Assembly (NCBI GenBank): GCA_964034945.1
Contig: OZ035960.1
Location: 67,572,994 to 67,636,993 of the forward strand
Direction: 5' to 3'
Length of the DNA stretch: 64,000 nucleotides
From: Chrysopilus asiliformis
Lineage: Eukaryota; Arthropoda; Insecta; Diptera; Rhagionidae
Shown here piece by piece: positions 52,447-62,001 of this stretch. The translations under genes and the position numbers were made by a program. Below the pieces are notes generated by a model. The model was not told where the DNA came from, did not search any database, and saw nothing but the letters and a program-made list of their open reading frames with translations. Position 1 is the stretch's first letter; each line of letters starts with the position of its first letter.

Positions 52447-52725
52447 AGTTAAATTATTTATTAATAATTTATTTAAAAAAAACTAATTTTTATTATTTGG
52501 CAGACTGATGCTGCTTTATTGAAAGCCAAACTAGAAGTGACAAAAATCTACATTGGTTCTTAATAGCTAACTTATCTATATTTTATCTCTACCTGTTGCA
52601 GACGCAAAGTCATCAGTTTTTGTGGGAACGGAATGTTCGAAGTTTGACATCAAATGTTATTGGAGATGAGACATATGTCTAATGCACGTGACATGTTCGA
52701 TGGTTGGAAGGAATGGTTCTTAACT
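52447..52725 (-). repeat. Gypsy-2 3' LTR
   Basis: 279 bp, AGTTAAGAACC start on minus and AATTTAACT end, same as the other LTR. The final T of the element end is shared with the primer site in the 5' copy. Confidence 0.95.
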
Positions 52726-52736
52726 CTTCCCCTCTT
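52726..52736 (-). promoter_or_regulatory. Gypsy-2 polypurine tract
   Basis: Minus AAGAGGGGAAG directly before the 3' LTR start. Confidence 0.85.
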
Positions 52737-52764
52737 AAATACTAGCGTCCTCGTTGTTTAATTT

Positions 52765-54306
52765 CTAGAAAAATGGTGTCTCGTAAAATTTCCTCCGCTT
52801 TGATTTGATGATCCTTTCTACGTTGATTTCCTTAGAAGAATTTATTTCGTCTGTTTCTCGTTCTTCTCCCGGTGTATCCTGTGGATTTTGTCTGATGTTC
52901 GATTCACCGGATGGGTTTATGATTTTGAAGGAGTTTCCGTTTCGAAATCTGGATACTAGCAGGATGGTCAGAATTATTCCAAGTAGAATCAAAAAGGTGT
53001 AGCCAATGGATATATGGGTATTTCTTTCAGTTTCTAGGATCTCAAGTTTTTTTGTGTTGTTAATGTGAATATCCTTCATCATTTCTAATGATAGTAGTTC
53101 GTGGTATTCTTTTTCTTTCGGAGTTGGATGGAGGATGGCTGGTAGGATTCTGAACGTTGAGGCCTCTCTGGATACAAATATCCTGTTATTTGCGGTGAAT
53201 GTGGTGTTGTGAAATTTCACCAGGAATGTTCCTTGTAGAGTCTGAGTTGTTCCTTCCGTTTCTATGGTGCCATTAAACTGATTGAGCAAAACTATGCCTT
53301 CGGATACTTCCTCGATGGTTTGGATGTGTTGATTATTAACCTTGTTGCATGTAGAGTTTCTACTTTTTAATAAGTTAGGCAGGCAGGTAGAGTCAGTTAT
53401 TTCTATTAAATTATTTTCTTTACAAATTGATAATTGATTAAAAGTTTTACAATTTTTAAGTATTCCAAATAATTTCTTATTACTATAGAAAATTTTACTA
53501 TAAATTACATCGTTAATTACATTATTAATTTTCACAGGTTTTATTATTAATTTTTCATAAGTTTCAATTTTTGTCATTGGAATATAAATGATATAAAAAA
53601 AACAAATGTTATTTGTAAAAATTTTTATATTGGCAAAATCTATTGCTTCTTCTGGAGTTCCATACGGTAACTTATTTTTATCCAGAGTTTCGATAATAAT
53701 TTTTATTTCTTTATTTGATAATATCATGGAGTTTATAACTCCTGCTTTGGCCCAATGGACTGCATACTTAATGTTAACTAATTCTTCTTTTATTAATTTT
53801 AGTCTGTATTCAATATTAAAAATTAATTTTTCATTAAACTTTCCATTAGTTTTAATTGCATTTAAAATTTCATTTGAGATTCTTGTAATATTATTAATTC
53901 TTTCTGTTTGAAGTTCATTAATAAGCAATTGTCTATTATTGTTTGTCAATACATTATTCATCTTCTTCTTTATTATCTCGAAATCTTCATGGTCCGGATT
54001 TCCGGCAATCCACTTCCATGCACTCCCAATAAAGTTTAGCGATCTTTTTACTTTTCGTGGTTTGAAATGTTCGATCATCTCTCTTATTTGTAGAAGTTCA
54101 TGATTGAGATAAGGACATAAAGGATGATTTTTGGTGGGATGTTCGTCAAGAGTTTCTTTGATTTCGATAAGAATATCTTCATAACGCTCTATATCGATGA
54201 CATGAATCAATTTAAAAGTTCCTTCTTGTATTTTGCCTTTTCCAGAACTGATGGTAATAATTTGGGAATTTGAATATTCTAGAATTTGTATTTCTCCGTG
54301 GATCAT
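52765..54306 (-). CDS. env: Gypsy-2 env, baculovirus-F-like fusion protein
   Basis: 513 codons from the first ATG. Residues 84-88 (RKVKR) form a furin-type cleavage site, followed by SLNFIGSAWKWIAGNPDHEDF, the signature of gypsy/baculovirus F envelope proteins. One membrane segment lies near residues 435-455 (GYTFLILLGIILTILLVSRF), followed by a short cytoplasmic tail. No signal peptide follows this ATG; one would come from a spliced upstream exon (see splice sites). Env lets errantiviruses move between cells; function here is inferred from family. Confidence 0.92.
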   Translation of the reverse strand: MIHGEIQILEYSNSQIITISSGKGKIQEGTFKLIHVIDIERYEDILIEIKETLDEHPTKNHPLCPYLNHELLQIREMIEHFKPRKVKRSLNFIGSAWKWIAGNPDHEDFEIIKKKMNNVLTNNNRQLLINELQTERINNITRISNEILNAIKTNGKFNEKLIFNIEYRLKLIKEELVNIKYAVHWAKAGVINSMILSNKEIKIIIETLDKNKLPYGTPEEAIDFANIKIFTNNICFFYIIYIPMTKIETYEKLIIKPVKINNVINDVIYSKIFYSNKKLFGILKNCKTFNQLSICKENNLIEITDSTCLPNLLKSRNSTCNKVNNQHIQTIEEVSEGIVLLNQFNGTIETEGTTQTLQGTFLVKFHNTTFTANNRIFVSREASTFRILPAILHPTPKEKEYHELLSLEMMKDIHINNTKKLEILETERNTHISIGYTFLILLGIILTILLVSRFRNGNSFKIINPSGESNIRQNPQDTPGEERETDEINSSKEINVERIIKSKRRKFYETPFF

Positions 54307-54318
54307 GTGCAGTAAAGT

Positions 54319-54340
54319 TCTGAAAGGAACATTAAAAGGA
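54319..54340 (-). promoter_or_regulatory. Splice acceptor before env
   Basis: Minus TTCCTTTCAG with a pyrimidine-rich lead, cut after 54320, 13 bases before the env ATG. The env frame is open across the exon start. It pairs in frame with the donor at 59252. It lies just after the pol stop region. Confidence 0.75.
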
Positions 54341-54342
54341 TG

Positions 54343-57300
54343 TTAATTCCTAATGTTACTTTTATGCACAGTTTTTCCTGATTCCGTAATAACTACAGTA
54401 TTTCTGTTTTCTCTAACTATTTCTTTCTTAAACCGAACTGTTAATTTCGAACCTAATCTTTTATTATGTTTTACAAAGATAACCTGACCGATCTGATAAG
54501 TTTTTATTGGTTTCCTTTTTTTGTTATGCGAATCGATATCTTTACTTTGTTTTTGTTTGAGCTTTTCTATATTATTGAGTCGCACTTTTTCAAACTCTTC
54601 AGGACTTATATTCGGGATTCTACCGTAAAATAACTCAACGGGTTTTTTTTGAGTTGTGGAGTGAATGGTATGATTATATTCATTTACAGATCTTTCTAAA
54701 AGTTCCTCGAAGTTGCGAGCTGTCTCATCTGTTTTTAGACAGCGCATTATTTCCGATAGTGTCGAATGAAACCGTTCAATTTGTCCATTTACTTCACTTT
54801 TGTACGGTGGTGTTTTGAAGATTCGTATCTTTAACTCGTCTTCCATCATTGAAATTATGGATGTGGAATTTAGGGACTTTTCATTGTCTAATACAATTAT
54901 TTCGGGTATGCTAAAGAAAAATAGTAAATCCCTAAGAGGTCGTCTTATATCTTCTACAGCTCTTGATTGAATTATTTTGGCTTGGGCAAGTTTAGTAAAT
55001 TTATCTATAGCGGTTAGAACTAGACGTTTTTCTGTGGAAAAAATATCGATGTGAAGAGTATGGCCGGGATAGTTAGGAATGGGAGTAGGATTAATAATTT
55101 GATTATTGGGGTGTCTTTCATACTTATTTTCCTTGCAAACATTACAGTCTTTCAATAGAAGCTTGATTTTTCTGCCCATTTTTGGGAAATAATATTTTTC
55201 TATCAGCTGCATACGATTTTCCTCGCAGTTACGATGAGCTCTGCGATGTTCTGTCAAGACAATATCGTCTTGTTCGTTCTCATTTGTAATATCGGATACT
55301 ATTGTTTGTGTGAACCTAATTTTATAATTTCGAAAGTGAATCGGGTAGACTTCCTGAATTTTTCCCATTACGCATTCTTCTGTTAGTAAGCCGTTTATGG
55401 TGTTAGGTTTAAGATATCTCTTGAAAATATTAATGATATCGCTTTCATTGTACTGAGGTTGAATTATAATATGTCTGGTATAATTTGGAAAAGGATTTTT
55501 AATTTGGTAACTAGTTTCTTCACCAATCTTTAGAATCAGTTGATTCCGAAAAACATTTACTGGGGTCTCTACCGAAGGAATTAGATCATGTGATGAACTT
55601 TCATCACTATGTTGGGTCGCTGTTAGAGCATTCACTTGGGGATACCTAGAGAGGGCATCGGCGACAACATTAGCCTTTCCAGGTTTATACTTCAGCTCAT
55701 AGTTATGTTCCTCAAGAATGGCCTTCCATCTTTTGAGTTTCGCGTTTGTATTTTTGCTGCTAAGGGCATAAGTAAGGGGTTGATGGTCTGTAAAAATTTT
55801 GATTTTTCGAGACCCATAAAGGTAGTTTCTCAATGAATTTAGGGCCCAGATTATGGCCAACATTTCCTTCTCATTGGTCGCATAAGCTTCTTCAGTTTTA
55901 TTTAATGTCCTTGACAGAAAAGTTATTGGTTTATTGTTTTGTGCTAATACTGCACCAATGGCATAATCGGAAGCGTCAGTGGTTAACTCAAATTCCTTTT
56001 GGGGATCAGGATGTGATAGAATAACTTCTTTGGAGATTAACGAGCTTTTCAATTTCGTGAAGGCTTCGAGTGCTTCCTTGTCTAGGCTTATGATTTTGTT
56101 TTTGGAGGCGTTCTTTGACACACGTCCACCATCACCTCTTAAAAGGGCTGTCAGGGGCTTCCCTATCTTAGCGTAGTCTCTAATGAAGCGGCGGTAGTAT
56201 CCTGACAGACCGAGAAACGATCTAAGGTCTTTCAGTGTTTTAGGAATAGGGAAATCAGCTATAGCTTGAAGTTTTTTAGGATTAGTTTTGATACCTTCTT
56301 TTGAGACGACGAATCCCAAATATTCTACTTCCGTTTTTACAAATTCTGATTTGTCAAGTTGGATTTTGAGGTTTGCAGATTCCAATGCATTAAAAATTTT
56401 CTTAAGATTTTCAAAATGTTCCTCCTCATTTTTCCCGAATACAATAACATCATCTATGTAAATGTAGCATATTTTTCCTATATAATTCCTCAGGATATCA
56501 TCTAATGCTCTTTGAAAAGTAGGTGGGGAATTTTTGAGACCGAAAGGTAAGCGAAGGAATTCGAATTTGCCATTATTTACCGAAAATGCAGTTTTTTCTA
56601 TGTCGCATTCTCTTAAAAGGATTTGATGAAATCCACTTTTCAGATCTATTACACTGTAAAATTCATTTTCACCGAGGTCAGCTAATATTGCGTTAATTTC
56701 AGGGAGAGGATATTTATCGGGGATTACATTCTCATTCAATTTCCTGTAATCGATAACTAATCTATATTTCTTTTTTCCGGATGCGTCTTCTTTTTTTGGA
56801 ACGATCCAAACGGGAGAATTGTAAGGTGACTTGGATGGTCTGATAATATTATTTTTTAGCATATCCTTTATTTGAGCTTCAACTTCGTCTTTCAAACACA
56901 TGGGATAGGGGTAAAATTTTGAATAAATCGGTTCATTAGAGGTAGTGCGAATTTCGCCTCTTACTCTAGTTGCGAATGTCAACCTCTCATCAGGTTCCGA
57001 AAATAGATTAGGGTGGTTTCCTATGAGGATTTGTAATTTAGATACTTGTTTGGGTGTCAGATGAGACGCTCTTATACCAACTGGGGTTAACTCCGATGTG
57101 TTAACTTCTTCGGACTTGAGCTGTTTAAGGGGAATGACAATATCCGGTTCAATTGTAATTAGATTTTTATCAGTATGGATGGTGGCTCCTAGGTGTTTCA
57201 AAGTGTCGTTGCCGATAATACCGTCAAATGAAGTAAGACTTGGCAAGATAAAAAATTTTATGTTTTGAAAAGGTTCCAAGATATTTAAAATAGCATGATG

Positions 57301-57480
57301 AGTAATTTTGATAGTTCCTCCAACTGAGTTGGCACAAAAAGCTTTTTCATTTTTTATAGGATTTCTAATGTAACGTGGTTGTATGTAATTCTTATTTGAT
57401 CCCGTATCTATTAGGAATTTAAGTGATCTTCCGCTCTTCGCAGGATATTCTAAATAAGGGAGCGAAGAGCTTTTTAGTCT
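54343..57480 (-). CDS. pol: Gypsy-2 pol (protease, RT, RNase H, integrase)
   Basis: Entered by -1 slip near 57480; the first internal ATG is 57279. Protease FLIDTGSNKNYI and FDGIIGNDTL; RT YRLVIDYRKLNE, YSVIDLKSGFHQI, LPFGLKNSPPTFQ and YIDDVIVFG. RNase H shows ELTTDASDYAIGAVLAQ and ATNEKEMLAIIWAL. Integrase has an HHCC finger (EHRRAHRNCEENR...CNVCKEN) and catalytic D (HIDIFST), D (IVLDNEKSL), E (NGQIERFHSTL). About 1045 residues from the slip, normal for the group. No stops inside. Confidence 0.95.
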   Translation of the reverse strand, partial: RLKSSSLPYLEYPAKSGRSLKFLIDTGSNKNYIQPRYIRNPIKNEKAFCANSVGGTIKITHHAILNILEPFQNIKFFILPSLTSFDGIIGNDTLKHLGATIHTDKNLITIEPDIVIPLKQLKSEEVNTSELTPVGIRASHLTPKQVSKLQILIGNHPNLFSEPDERLTFATRVRGEIRTTSNEPIYSKFYPYPMCLKDEVEAQIKDMLKNNIIRPSKSPYNSPVWIVPKKEDASGKKKYRLVIDYRKLNENVIPDKYPLPEINAILADLGENEFYSVIDLKSGFHQILLRECDIEKTAFSVNNGKFEFLRLPFGLKNSPPTFQRALDDILRNYIGKICYIYIDDVIVFGKNEEEHFENLKKIFNALESANLKIQLDKSEFVKTEVEYLGFVVSKEGIKTNPKKLQAIADFPIPKTLKDLRSFLGLSGYYRRFIRDYAKIGKPLTALLRGDGGRVSKNASKNKIISLDKEALEAFTKLKSSLISKEVILSHPDPQKEFELTTDASDYAIGAVLAQNNKPITFLSRTLNKTEEAYATNEKEMLAIIWALNSLRNYLYGSRKIKIFTDHQPLTYALSSKNTNAKLKRWKAILEEHNYELKYKPGKANVVADALSRYPQVNALTATQHSDESSSHDLIPSVETPVNVFRNQLILKIGEETSYQIKNPFPNYTRHIIIQPQYNESDIINIFKRYLKPNTINGLLTEECVMGKIQEVYPIHFRNYKIRFTQTIVSDITNENEQDDIVLTEHRRAHRNCEENRMQLIEKYYFPKMGRKIKLLLKDCNVCKENKYERHPNNQIINPTPIPNYPGHTLHIDIFSTEKRLVLTAIDKFTKLAQAKIIQSRAVEDIRRPLRDLLFFFSIPEIIVLDNEKSLNSTSIISMMEDELKIRIFKTPPYKSEVNGQIERFHSTLSEIMRCLKTDETARNFEELLERSVNEYNHTIHSTTQKKPVELFYGRIPNISPEEFEKVRLNNIEKLKQKQSKDIDSHNKKRKPIKTYQIGQVIFVKHNKRLGSKLTVRFKKEIVRENRNTVVITESGKTVHKSNIRN

Positions 57481-58874
57481 AAAAAATTTATATCATCTTC
57501 AGTTTGATCAAAGGTTGGATTTTCTGACTCAACATATTCATCTAGCGTTGCGTCAGTAGCGGCATAATCGTTCAAATTCTGGTCATCTCCGTAATGTTCT
57601 AAATTTTGTTCGCTGTCAAATTGTTCGGTATGAAAAAGTCTTTGAACTTTGTTTGGGTGATTTATCTGATGTGAAAGGGGCCTTTTGTTAGAATTAAAAT
57701 TTCCTGTTGGTTGCCTATTTTGGTAATTAACAAAGCGAGAATGAATGGAACGATCGACATCCATGGGTTCTGGTTTGGGTAAATTTTGATTAAACGGCCT
57801 GAAATTTTGATTTTGAGGTCGGAAATTATTATTTTGAGGTCGAAAATAGTTATTTTGAGGTCGAAAATTGGTATTTTGGAATTGCTGTTGATAATTCGGT
57901 GGTCTTTGGAAATTATATCTGGGAAGAGCTTGAGGGTTTTGAAGGAGTTCAGGATAAAATTGTCTTGTTGGAACTGTATTGTATTGTGGAAGGTTAAATT
58001 TTCTCGGCGGAAGAGGAGGTGCCGTATTTAGGGGTCGCGTTGAGCGAAAAGTTCCGTGGCTATGCTGCATGCGATAATGGACATTCTCTAATTTTAGACA
58101 TAAATGTAGCGCTTGTGGGAGATCAATAGGTTCTCTCATGCTCAGTAACCTTGGCAAGTCGCCCTTGAGTCCTCGTACGAAAGTGTCTAAAGCTTTATCA
58201 CGATATGACTGGGTCATAACATTTAAAGATTCTTGACTCAATTCCATTGCCGATAATTTATTTAAGATCAGGGAGAGATGATAATATACTTCTTGATAGA
58301 ATTCGGGGATAGTATTATTTCTCTGGACCAAAGTCGTCATTTGGTATTCCAAAGTTCCTAAATCCCGTTTATCAGCATAGTGCAACGTTAAGCACTTGGC
58401 CATTTTTTCCCAGTTTAGAGGGGTATTATATGATTCCAGTGCAGTATCTGCACTTCCGGTAATTTTATTGCGGATAACGCTAAGAATACCATAGTATTTC
58501 GGTGTGCCTTTCATTGGTTCGTAGATATTTAGAATTCTGTCAACACTTTTCCTCCATGAACTAAACTCTCCAGGTTGCCCTGAAAATTCTCTCAAACTTT
58601 TGACAACGTCGGGAATTTTGTCCATTTCAGTAAGGTTTCTTTCTAGACCTACAGTTATGTTTTGATCGGTATCGTTATTAATATCAGATCCCGGATTAAT
58701 AAAGGTTTGAAGGGCTCGTTTGGTTTCCCCCTGAACAATTTCTGCAATTGCCAATTTTAATTGATCAAGATTATAGATTTCCGATTGAGGATTTTGATTT
58801 TGGGATGAGGATGCGTTTTGCGATCCCGAATTTTCCGTTCCTAGCCGAGTAGGTTTAAGGAGATCGTTAGTCAT
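57474..58874 (-). CDS. gag: Gypsy-2 gag, no zinc knuckle
   Basis: 466 codons from MTNDLLKPTRLGTENSG. A capsid-like middle (REFSGQPGEFSSWRKSVDRI, GILSVIRNKITGSADTAL, FVRGLKGDLPRLL) is followed by an Asn/Phe/Gln-rich region with repeated FRPQNN units. Next is EPMDVDRSIHSRF, a phrase seen in 17.6/297-type gags. An acidic tail ends it. No CCHC motif, unlike Gypsy-1 and Gypsy-3. The stop directly follows the slip site. Confidence 0.92.
   Translation of the reverse strand: MTNDLLKPTRLGTENSGSQNASSSQNQNPQSEIYNLDQLKLAIAEIVQGETKRALQTFINPGSDINNDTDQNITVGLERNLTEMDKIPDVVKSLREFSGQPGEFSSWRKSVDRILNIYEPMKGTPKYYGILSVIRNKITGSADTALESYNTPLNWEKMAKCLTLHYADKRDLGTLEYQMTTLVQRNNTIPEFYQEVYYHLSLILNKLSAMELSQESLNVMTQSYRDKALDTFVRGLKGDLPRLLSMREPIDLPQALHLCLKLENVHYRMQHSHGTFRSTRPLNTAPPLPPRKFNLPQYNTVPTRQFYPELLQNPQALPRYNFQRPPNYQQQFQNTNFRPQNNYFRPQNNNFRPQNQNFRPFNQNLPKPEPMDVDRSIHSRFVNYQNRQPTGNFNSNKRPLSHQINHPNKVQRLFHTEQFDSEQNLEHYGDDQNLNDYAATDATLDEYVESENPTFDQTEDDINFLD
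57480..57486 (-). promoter_or_regulatory. -1 frameshift site U UUU UUA
   Basis: Gag codons AAT TTT TTA GAC TAA give a perfect X XXY YYZ heptamer, six bases before the gag stop. The -1 frame is the pol frame with protease. This heptamer is the classic retroviral type. Downstream structure was not evaluated. Confidence 0.8.
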
Positions 58875-59723
58875 TTTTCACGGTTTTTATTTAAAAATTT
58901 GTTGTAAACTGGGTACTAATAGATTCACTCTTATAAAAAAAATCTCAATGAATAATGTTTTGAACCTTTTAAATCTCTAAGTTTTTCTTTATTTTAATAA
59001 TAGTAAGAATTTTAACTAGTAAAATTAGCTTAATTATTTGTTTGCTTTTTCAATTTTCTTTCTTTTTACTTATTTTGTTCACTTAAATTATATTCATTTT
59101 CTCAATTAATCGTTTAATAATTTTTTGTTTCTTATATTAAAATAGATTTAAATTCGTTGATATAATATTCTGAAATGACTTGGGTTGTTTTTTTTTTGTT
59201 AATGAATTGGATTTTATTTATTTATCTGATTGAAAAGGGAATTGTAACTTACAGCAGAATTAGTGAGAACATTATTGCTGCCGGACTTCTAGATGGTTGA
59301 TCGGGTCGTGGTCTTCCTGCGTAGCAGTACAGGCGGCTGTTACTTGGCAATCCGGAATTGGTTATCCTACTGCGTAACTCCGTTTTATCCTTGTTGAGAT
59401 TACTTCGGGGCCTCGTTTCCTGTTCTATAGGCTGCACAGACTTCGAAAGGACTTTATCCCTCTCTACTTTCCACTATTGATTTATGCGTTGCAAACCACG
59501 TTCTAACAGCACTGTTACTTCACAAAAATATTTTTTGTTGATTGTTTAACTTTTATTGATTGATTAAACTTTTTGGTTTTTAGTGATTGGTTACACTTTT
59601 TCAACTTTTAGTGATTGGTTACACTTTTTTATTTTTATTTTGTTTCACAGCACTGATAGTTTAACTTTTAGTGATTGGTTACACTTTGTTGATTTTTTAT
59701 TTAACTGCACTAAACCACTCCCG
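58875..59723 (-). other. Gypsy-2 leader
   Basis: Between primer site and gag. It holds a 62-codon ORF (59437-59249) that overlaps a splice donor, and a TTAGTGATTGGTTACACTTT repeat (three copies, 59580-59690). Long A/T stretches elsewhere. Confidence 0.6.
59247..59272 (-). promoter_or_regulatory. Splice donor with short upstream coding start
   Basis: Minus GTAAGT at 59252-59247 is a consensus donor. An ATG at 59272 lies 20 bases before it and opens a short hydrophobic reading. Splicing to 54319 keeps frame with env and would supply the missing signal-peptide-like start. The pair is inference from consensus and frame only. Confidence 0.7.
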
Positions 59724-59741
59724 GTCCCTGCTCGGGCGCCA
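59724..59741 (-). promoter_or_regulatory. Gypsy-2 primer binding site, tRNA-Lys-like
   Basis: Minus TGGCGCCCGAGCAGGGAC, one base different from the common Lys(UUU) site. Its first T is the last base of the LTR, so there is no spacer, unlike the 4-base spacer of Gypsy-1 and Gypsy-3. Confidence 0.8.
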
Positions 59742-60019
59742 GTTAAATTATTTATTAATAATTTATTTAAAAAAAACTAATTTTTATTATTTGGCAGACT
59801 GATGCTGCTTTATTGAAAGCCAAACTAGAAGTGACAAAAATCTACATTGGTTCTTAATAGCTAACTTATCTATATTTTATCTCTACCTGTTGCAGACGCA
59901 AAGTCATCAGTTTTTGTGGGAACGGAATGTTCGAAGTTTGACATCAAATGTTATTGGAGATGAGACATATGTCTAATGCACGTGACATGTTCGATGGTTG
60001 GAAGGAATGGTTCTTAACT
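59741..60019 (-). repeat. Gypsy-2 5' LTR
   Basis: 279 bp, reading identical to 52447-52725. TTATC and TTAAGAACC motifs near the U3 start; no clear TATA box, so an initiator-type promoter is possible. Confidence 0.95.
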
Positions 60020-60299
60020 TATATCGTCAGTACATGAAAATCGAATAGGAGCAACTTTAATACCCTATATGATGAAATAATCAAAATTATAGTATTTGTT
60101 GTTGTAATATTTTTTTTGGTTTTGTTTTAAAGTTGTTTTTTAAATGTTATAAAAAAATATAGCATTTTTAAAGACAACTTTTTTTTAATACGATTATTTT
60201 AATACAATTTGATACAAATACACATGGCTAAAATTACATTAAGTTGAGGAAAAATTATATTCTAATAATATACGTCGAATTTTAACAATTGTAGGATCT

Positions 60300-60698
60300 T
60301 TTGCATTTGTCCATTTAGAACGCAGAGAAGCCAAAAATGGATCTGATGATAGAAGTAATATATTCATCAAATTTATTTTGGTTGATTCTATTGTTTTTTA
60401 TAGTGTTGGTTAGTCTAAAATGTCTGTAGTCTTTATTTTTCGATTCCTGAGCTTCTTCTGAAATCTCCTCAAGTGGTAAAATGTTTTTTTTTTTAATTAT
60501 CAGCTTGCCATGGAAAAGCACTTTATGCATTGTTGCAGACATATTTCTCCAATTGTAATGTCTTTTATACAAATCAGCTGTGGACTTGGCATATGATTTG
60601 AATTTATCTGGATTTATTGCCTGCTTGCTTGAAAGCACCGATAATATAACTTTCAATCGTCGAATTAATGTAAATTTCTTAATATTCTGTTGTAACAT
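60300..60698 (-). pseudogene. Transib transposase relic, copy 2
   Basis: Same protein as at 12770-13150, including SEEAQESKNKDYRHFR and the same frameshift after EYITSII, with one extra Lys from a longer A/T run. About 50 bp after the frame end are deleted relative to copy 1. The shared defect means both copies come from an already broken parent. Confidence 0.85.
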
Positions 60699-60729
60699 AT
60701 ATATAAATGTATATCTAAGATATTGATTT

Positions 60730-61996
60730 TTATTGATCTAATTATTCATAGTACCAGGTAGACCGAGCCTTGCTAGGCGATCTCAAAATCCTCCTTCTGC
60801 CTATGTCTCTGAGTAATTGAATCCGATTGTAATAGCAACATGATTCGTATAATCAGGTTCAGGGAAATTGATTGTTTTGTAATTACTATTTATCGCTGCC
60901 GATAGATATCTAAAAAGTGATATTTTTAGAATACATATCGCAAAACCTTACTCCCTAGCAATATTGCGAATTTTCATTAAGATACCTTCACGTAATTCGA
61001 AGACACGATACCCCGAGGGGAGGGGAAAGGTAGTTTTGTAGTGGAAAAATCGAAAGCCCTTAGTCCGCTTAGTAATACTGTAAAGTTGCATTAAGATCGG
61101 ACTACCCAATTCGAAGTTACCAGGCGAGGGGTATCGAGGGGAATTTTCTCAGAGGTGAGACCTATCTAGATCGATTCCTTGTCCCCAAAAATCCCTTGCC
61201 CCAAGTTTCCTGAAAATCGTTTGGCGGGTTTTCGAGATCGTTGTGCAGTCATTTCTCGTATTATATTATAGGATAAGATTACGAGTTTTAAACGGTTTTA
61301 CTGTCAAGAAGGGTGATATTTAATGGTTTCACTGTATGCTGGTATGGAAAATATTCCGCTTTTATGTATACTAAAAGTAATTAAAACAATTTCCTAGCGT
61401 ATTAGACGAAATATCTTTGTCCATTGTTGTGACAAAGTAAGACATTTTTAAAAAAATAATATGTAAAAAATCAGACTTTTGTTTACGGTGACCAGAGTTG
61501 CAGGTAGTAGCAGATGAAATATGGATATTTTGACCTTGGCTATCATTTCCAACTTGCACCTGACCGGTTCAAGCTGGATCAAATTTTGCAGAGCCATATA
61601 TATACAAAATTTCATGAAAAAATAGTATTTTTAGAATGCCCAGTATCCCGGCATAACAATTTTAAGAAAAAAAATGTAGTACTACAAATTTTTAATTTTT
61701 ATTATATTTGCCTAAATATGTCCTCAGATTGATGATAAAATCGATTTTTCTGTACTAAGTGACTTAATAAAGTTAATTTTTGTTGAAAATTCGTTGAAAA
61801 TTCGAAAATTGAAAAAACCAGAATTTTTACCAACTTTGACCCCATGGCGTTCGGAAATTACTTGTCCCAGGAGAGTGTCCTTTTGGATTTCTAGGTTTCT
61901 AAGAATTCTCAACGCAATGATATAACCGAAATCCTTCAAAGGCAGAACTCAACATTTGTATTTTTGGCCGCCGAATAGCACTTTGTCCCCAACGTG
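60730..61996. other. Rest of Transib copy 2
   Basis: Parallels 13170-14447, including the nested repeat (60745-61275) and the right inverted end. Small ORFs here have no family features. Confidence 0.7.
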
Positions 61997-62001
61997 CGAC
62001 G

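Larger units (their letters stand above)
52447..60019 (-). mobile_element. Gypsy-2, errantivirus-like LTR retrotransposon, apparently complete
   Basis: 7573 bp with two 279-bp LTRs that read identical by eye, AGTTAA...TTAACT ends, and TATA duplicated at 52443-52446 and 60020-60023. The empty site ACATATATCG is in Transib copy 1 (near 12436). Minus order: LTR, primer site, leader, gag, pol, env, polypurine tract, LTR. This end sequence and TATA preference fit the 17.6/297/gypsy errantivirus group. All three frames are open, so it may be active. Confidence 0.95.
52383..61996. mobile_element. Transib copy 2, split by Gypsy-2
   Basis: Ends CACTATGGGGCCAAAGTGC (52383) and its partner at 61996. 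The 5-bp duplication CGACG is at 52378-52382 and 61997-62001. Interior sequence matches copy 1 closely but lacks about 190 bp after CATAAC. Gypsy-2 (52447-60019) occupies a TATA in it. Confidence 0.92.

Noticed and set aside
55636..56176. Plus-strand ORFs inside Gypsy-2 pol
   Set aside because: Antisense shadows of the RT/RNase H region.
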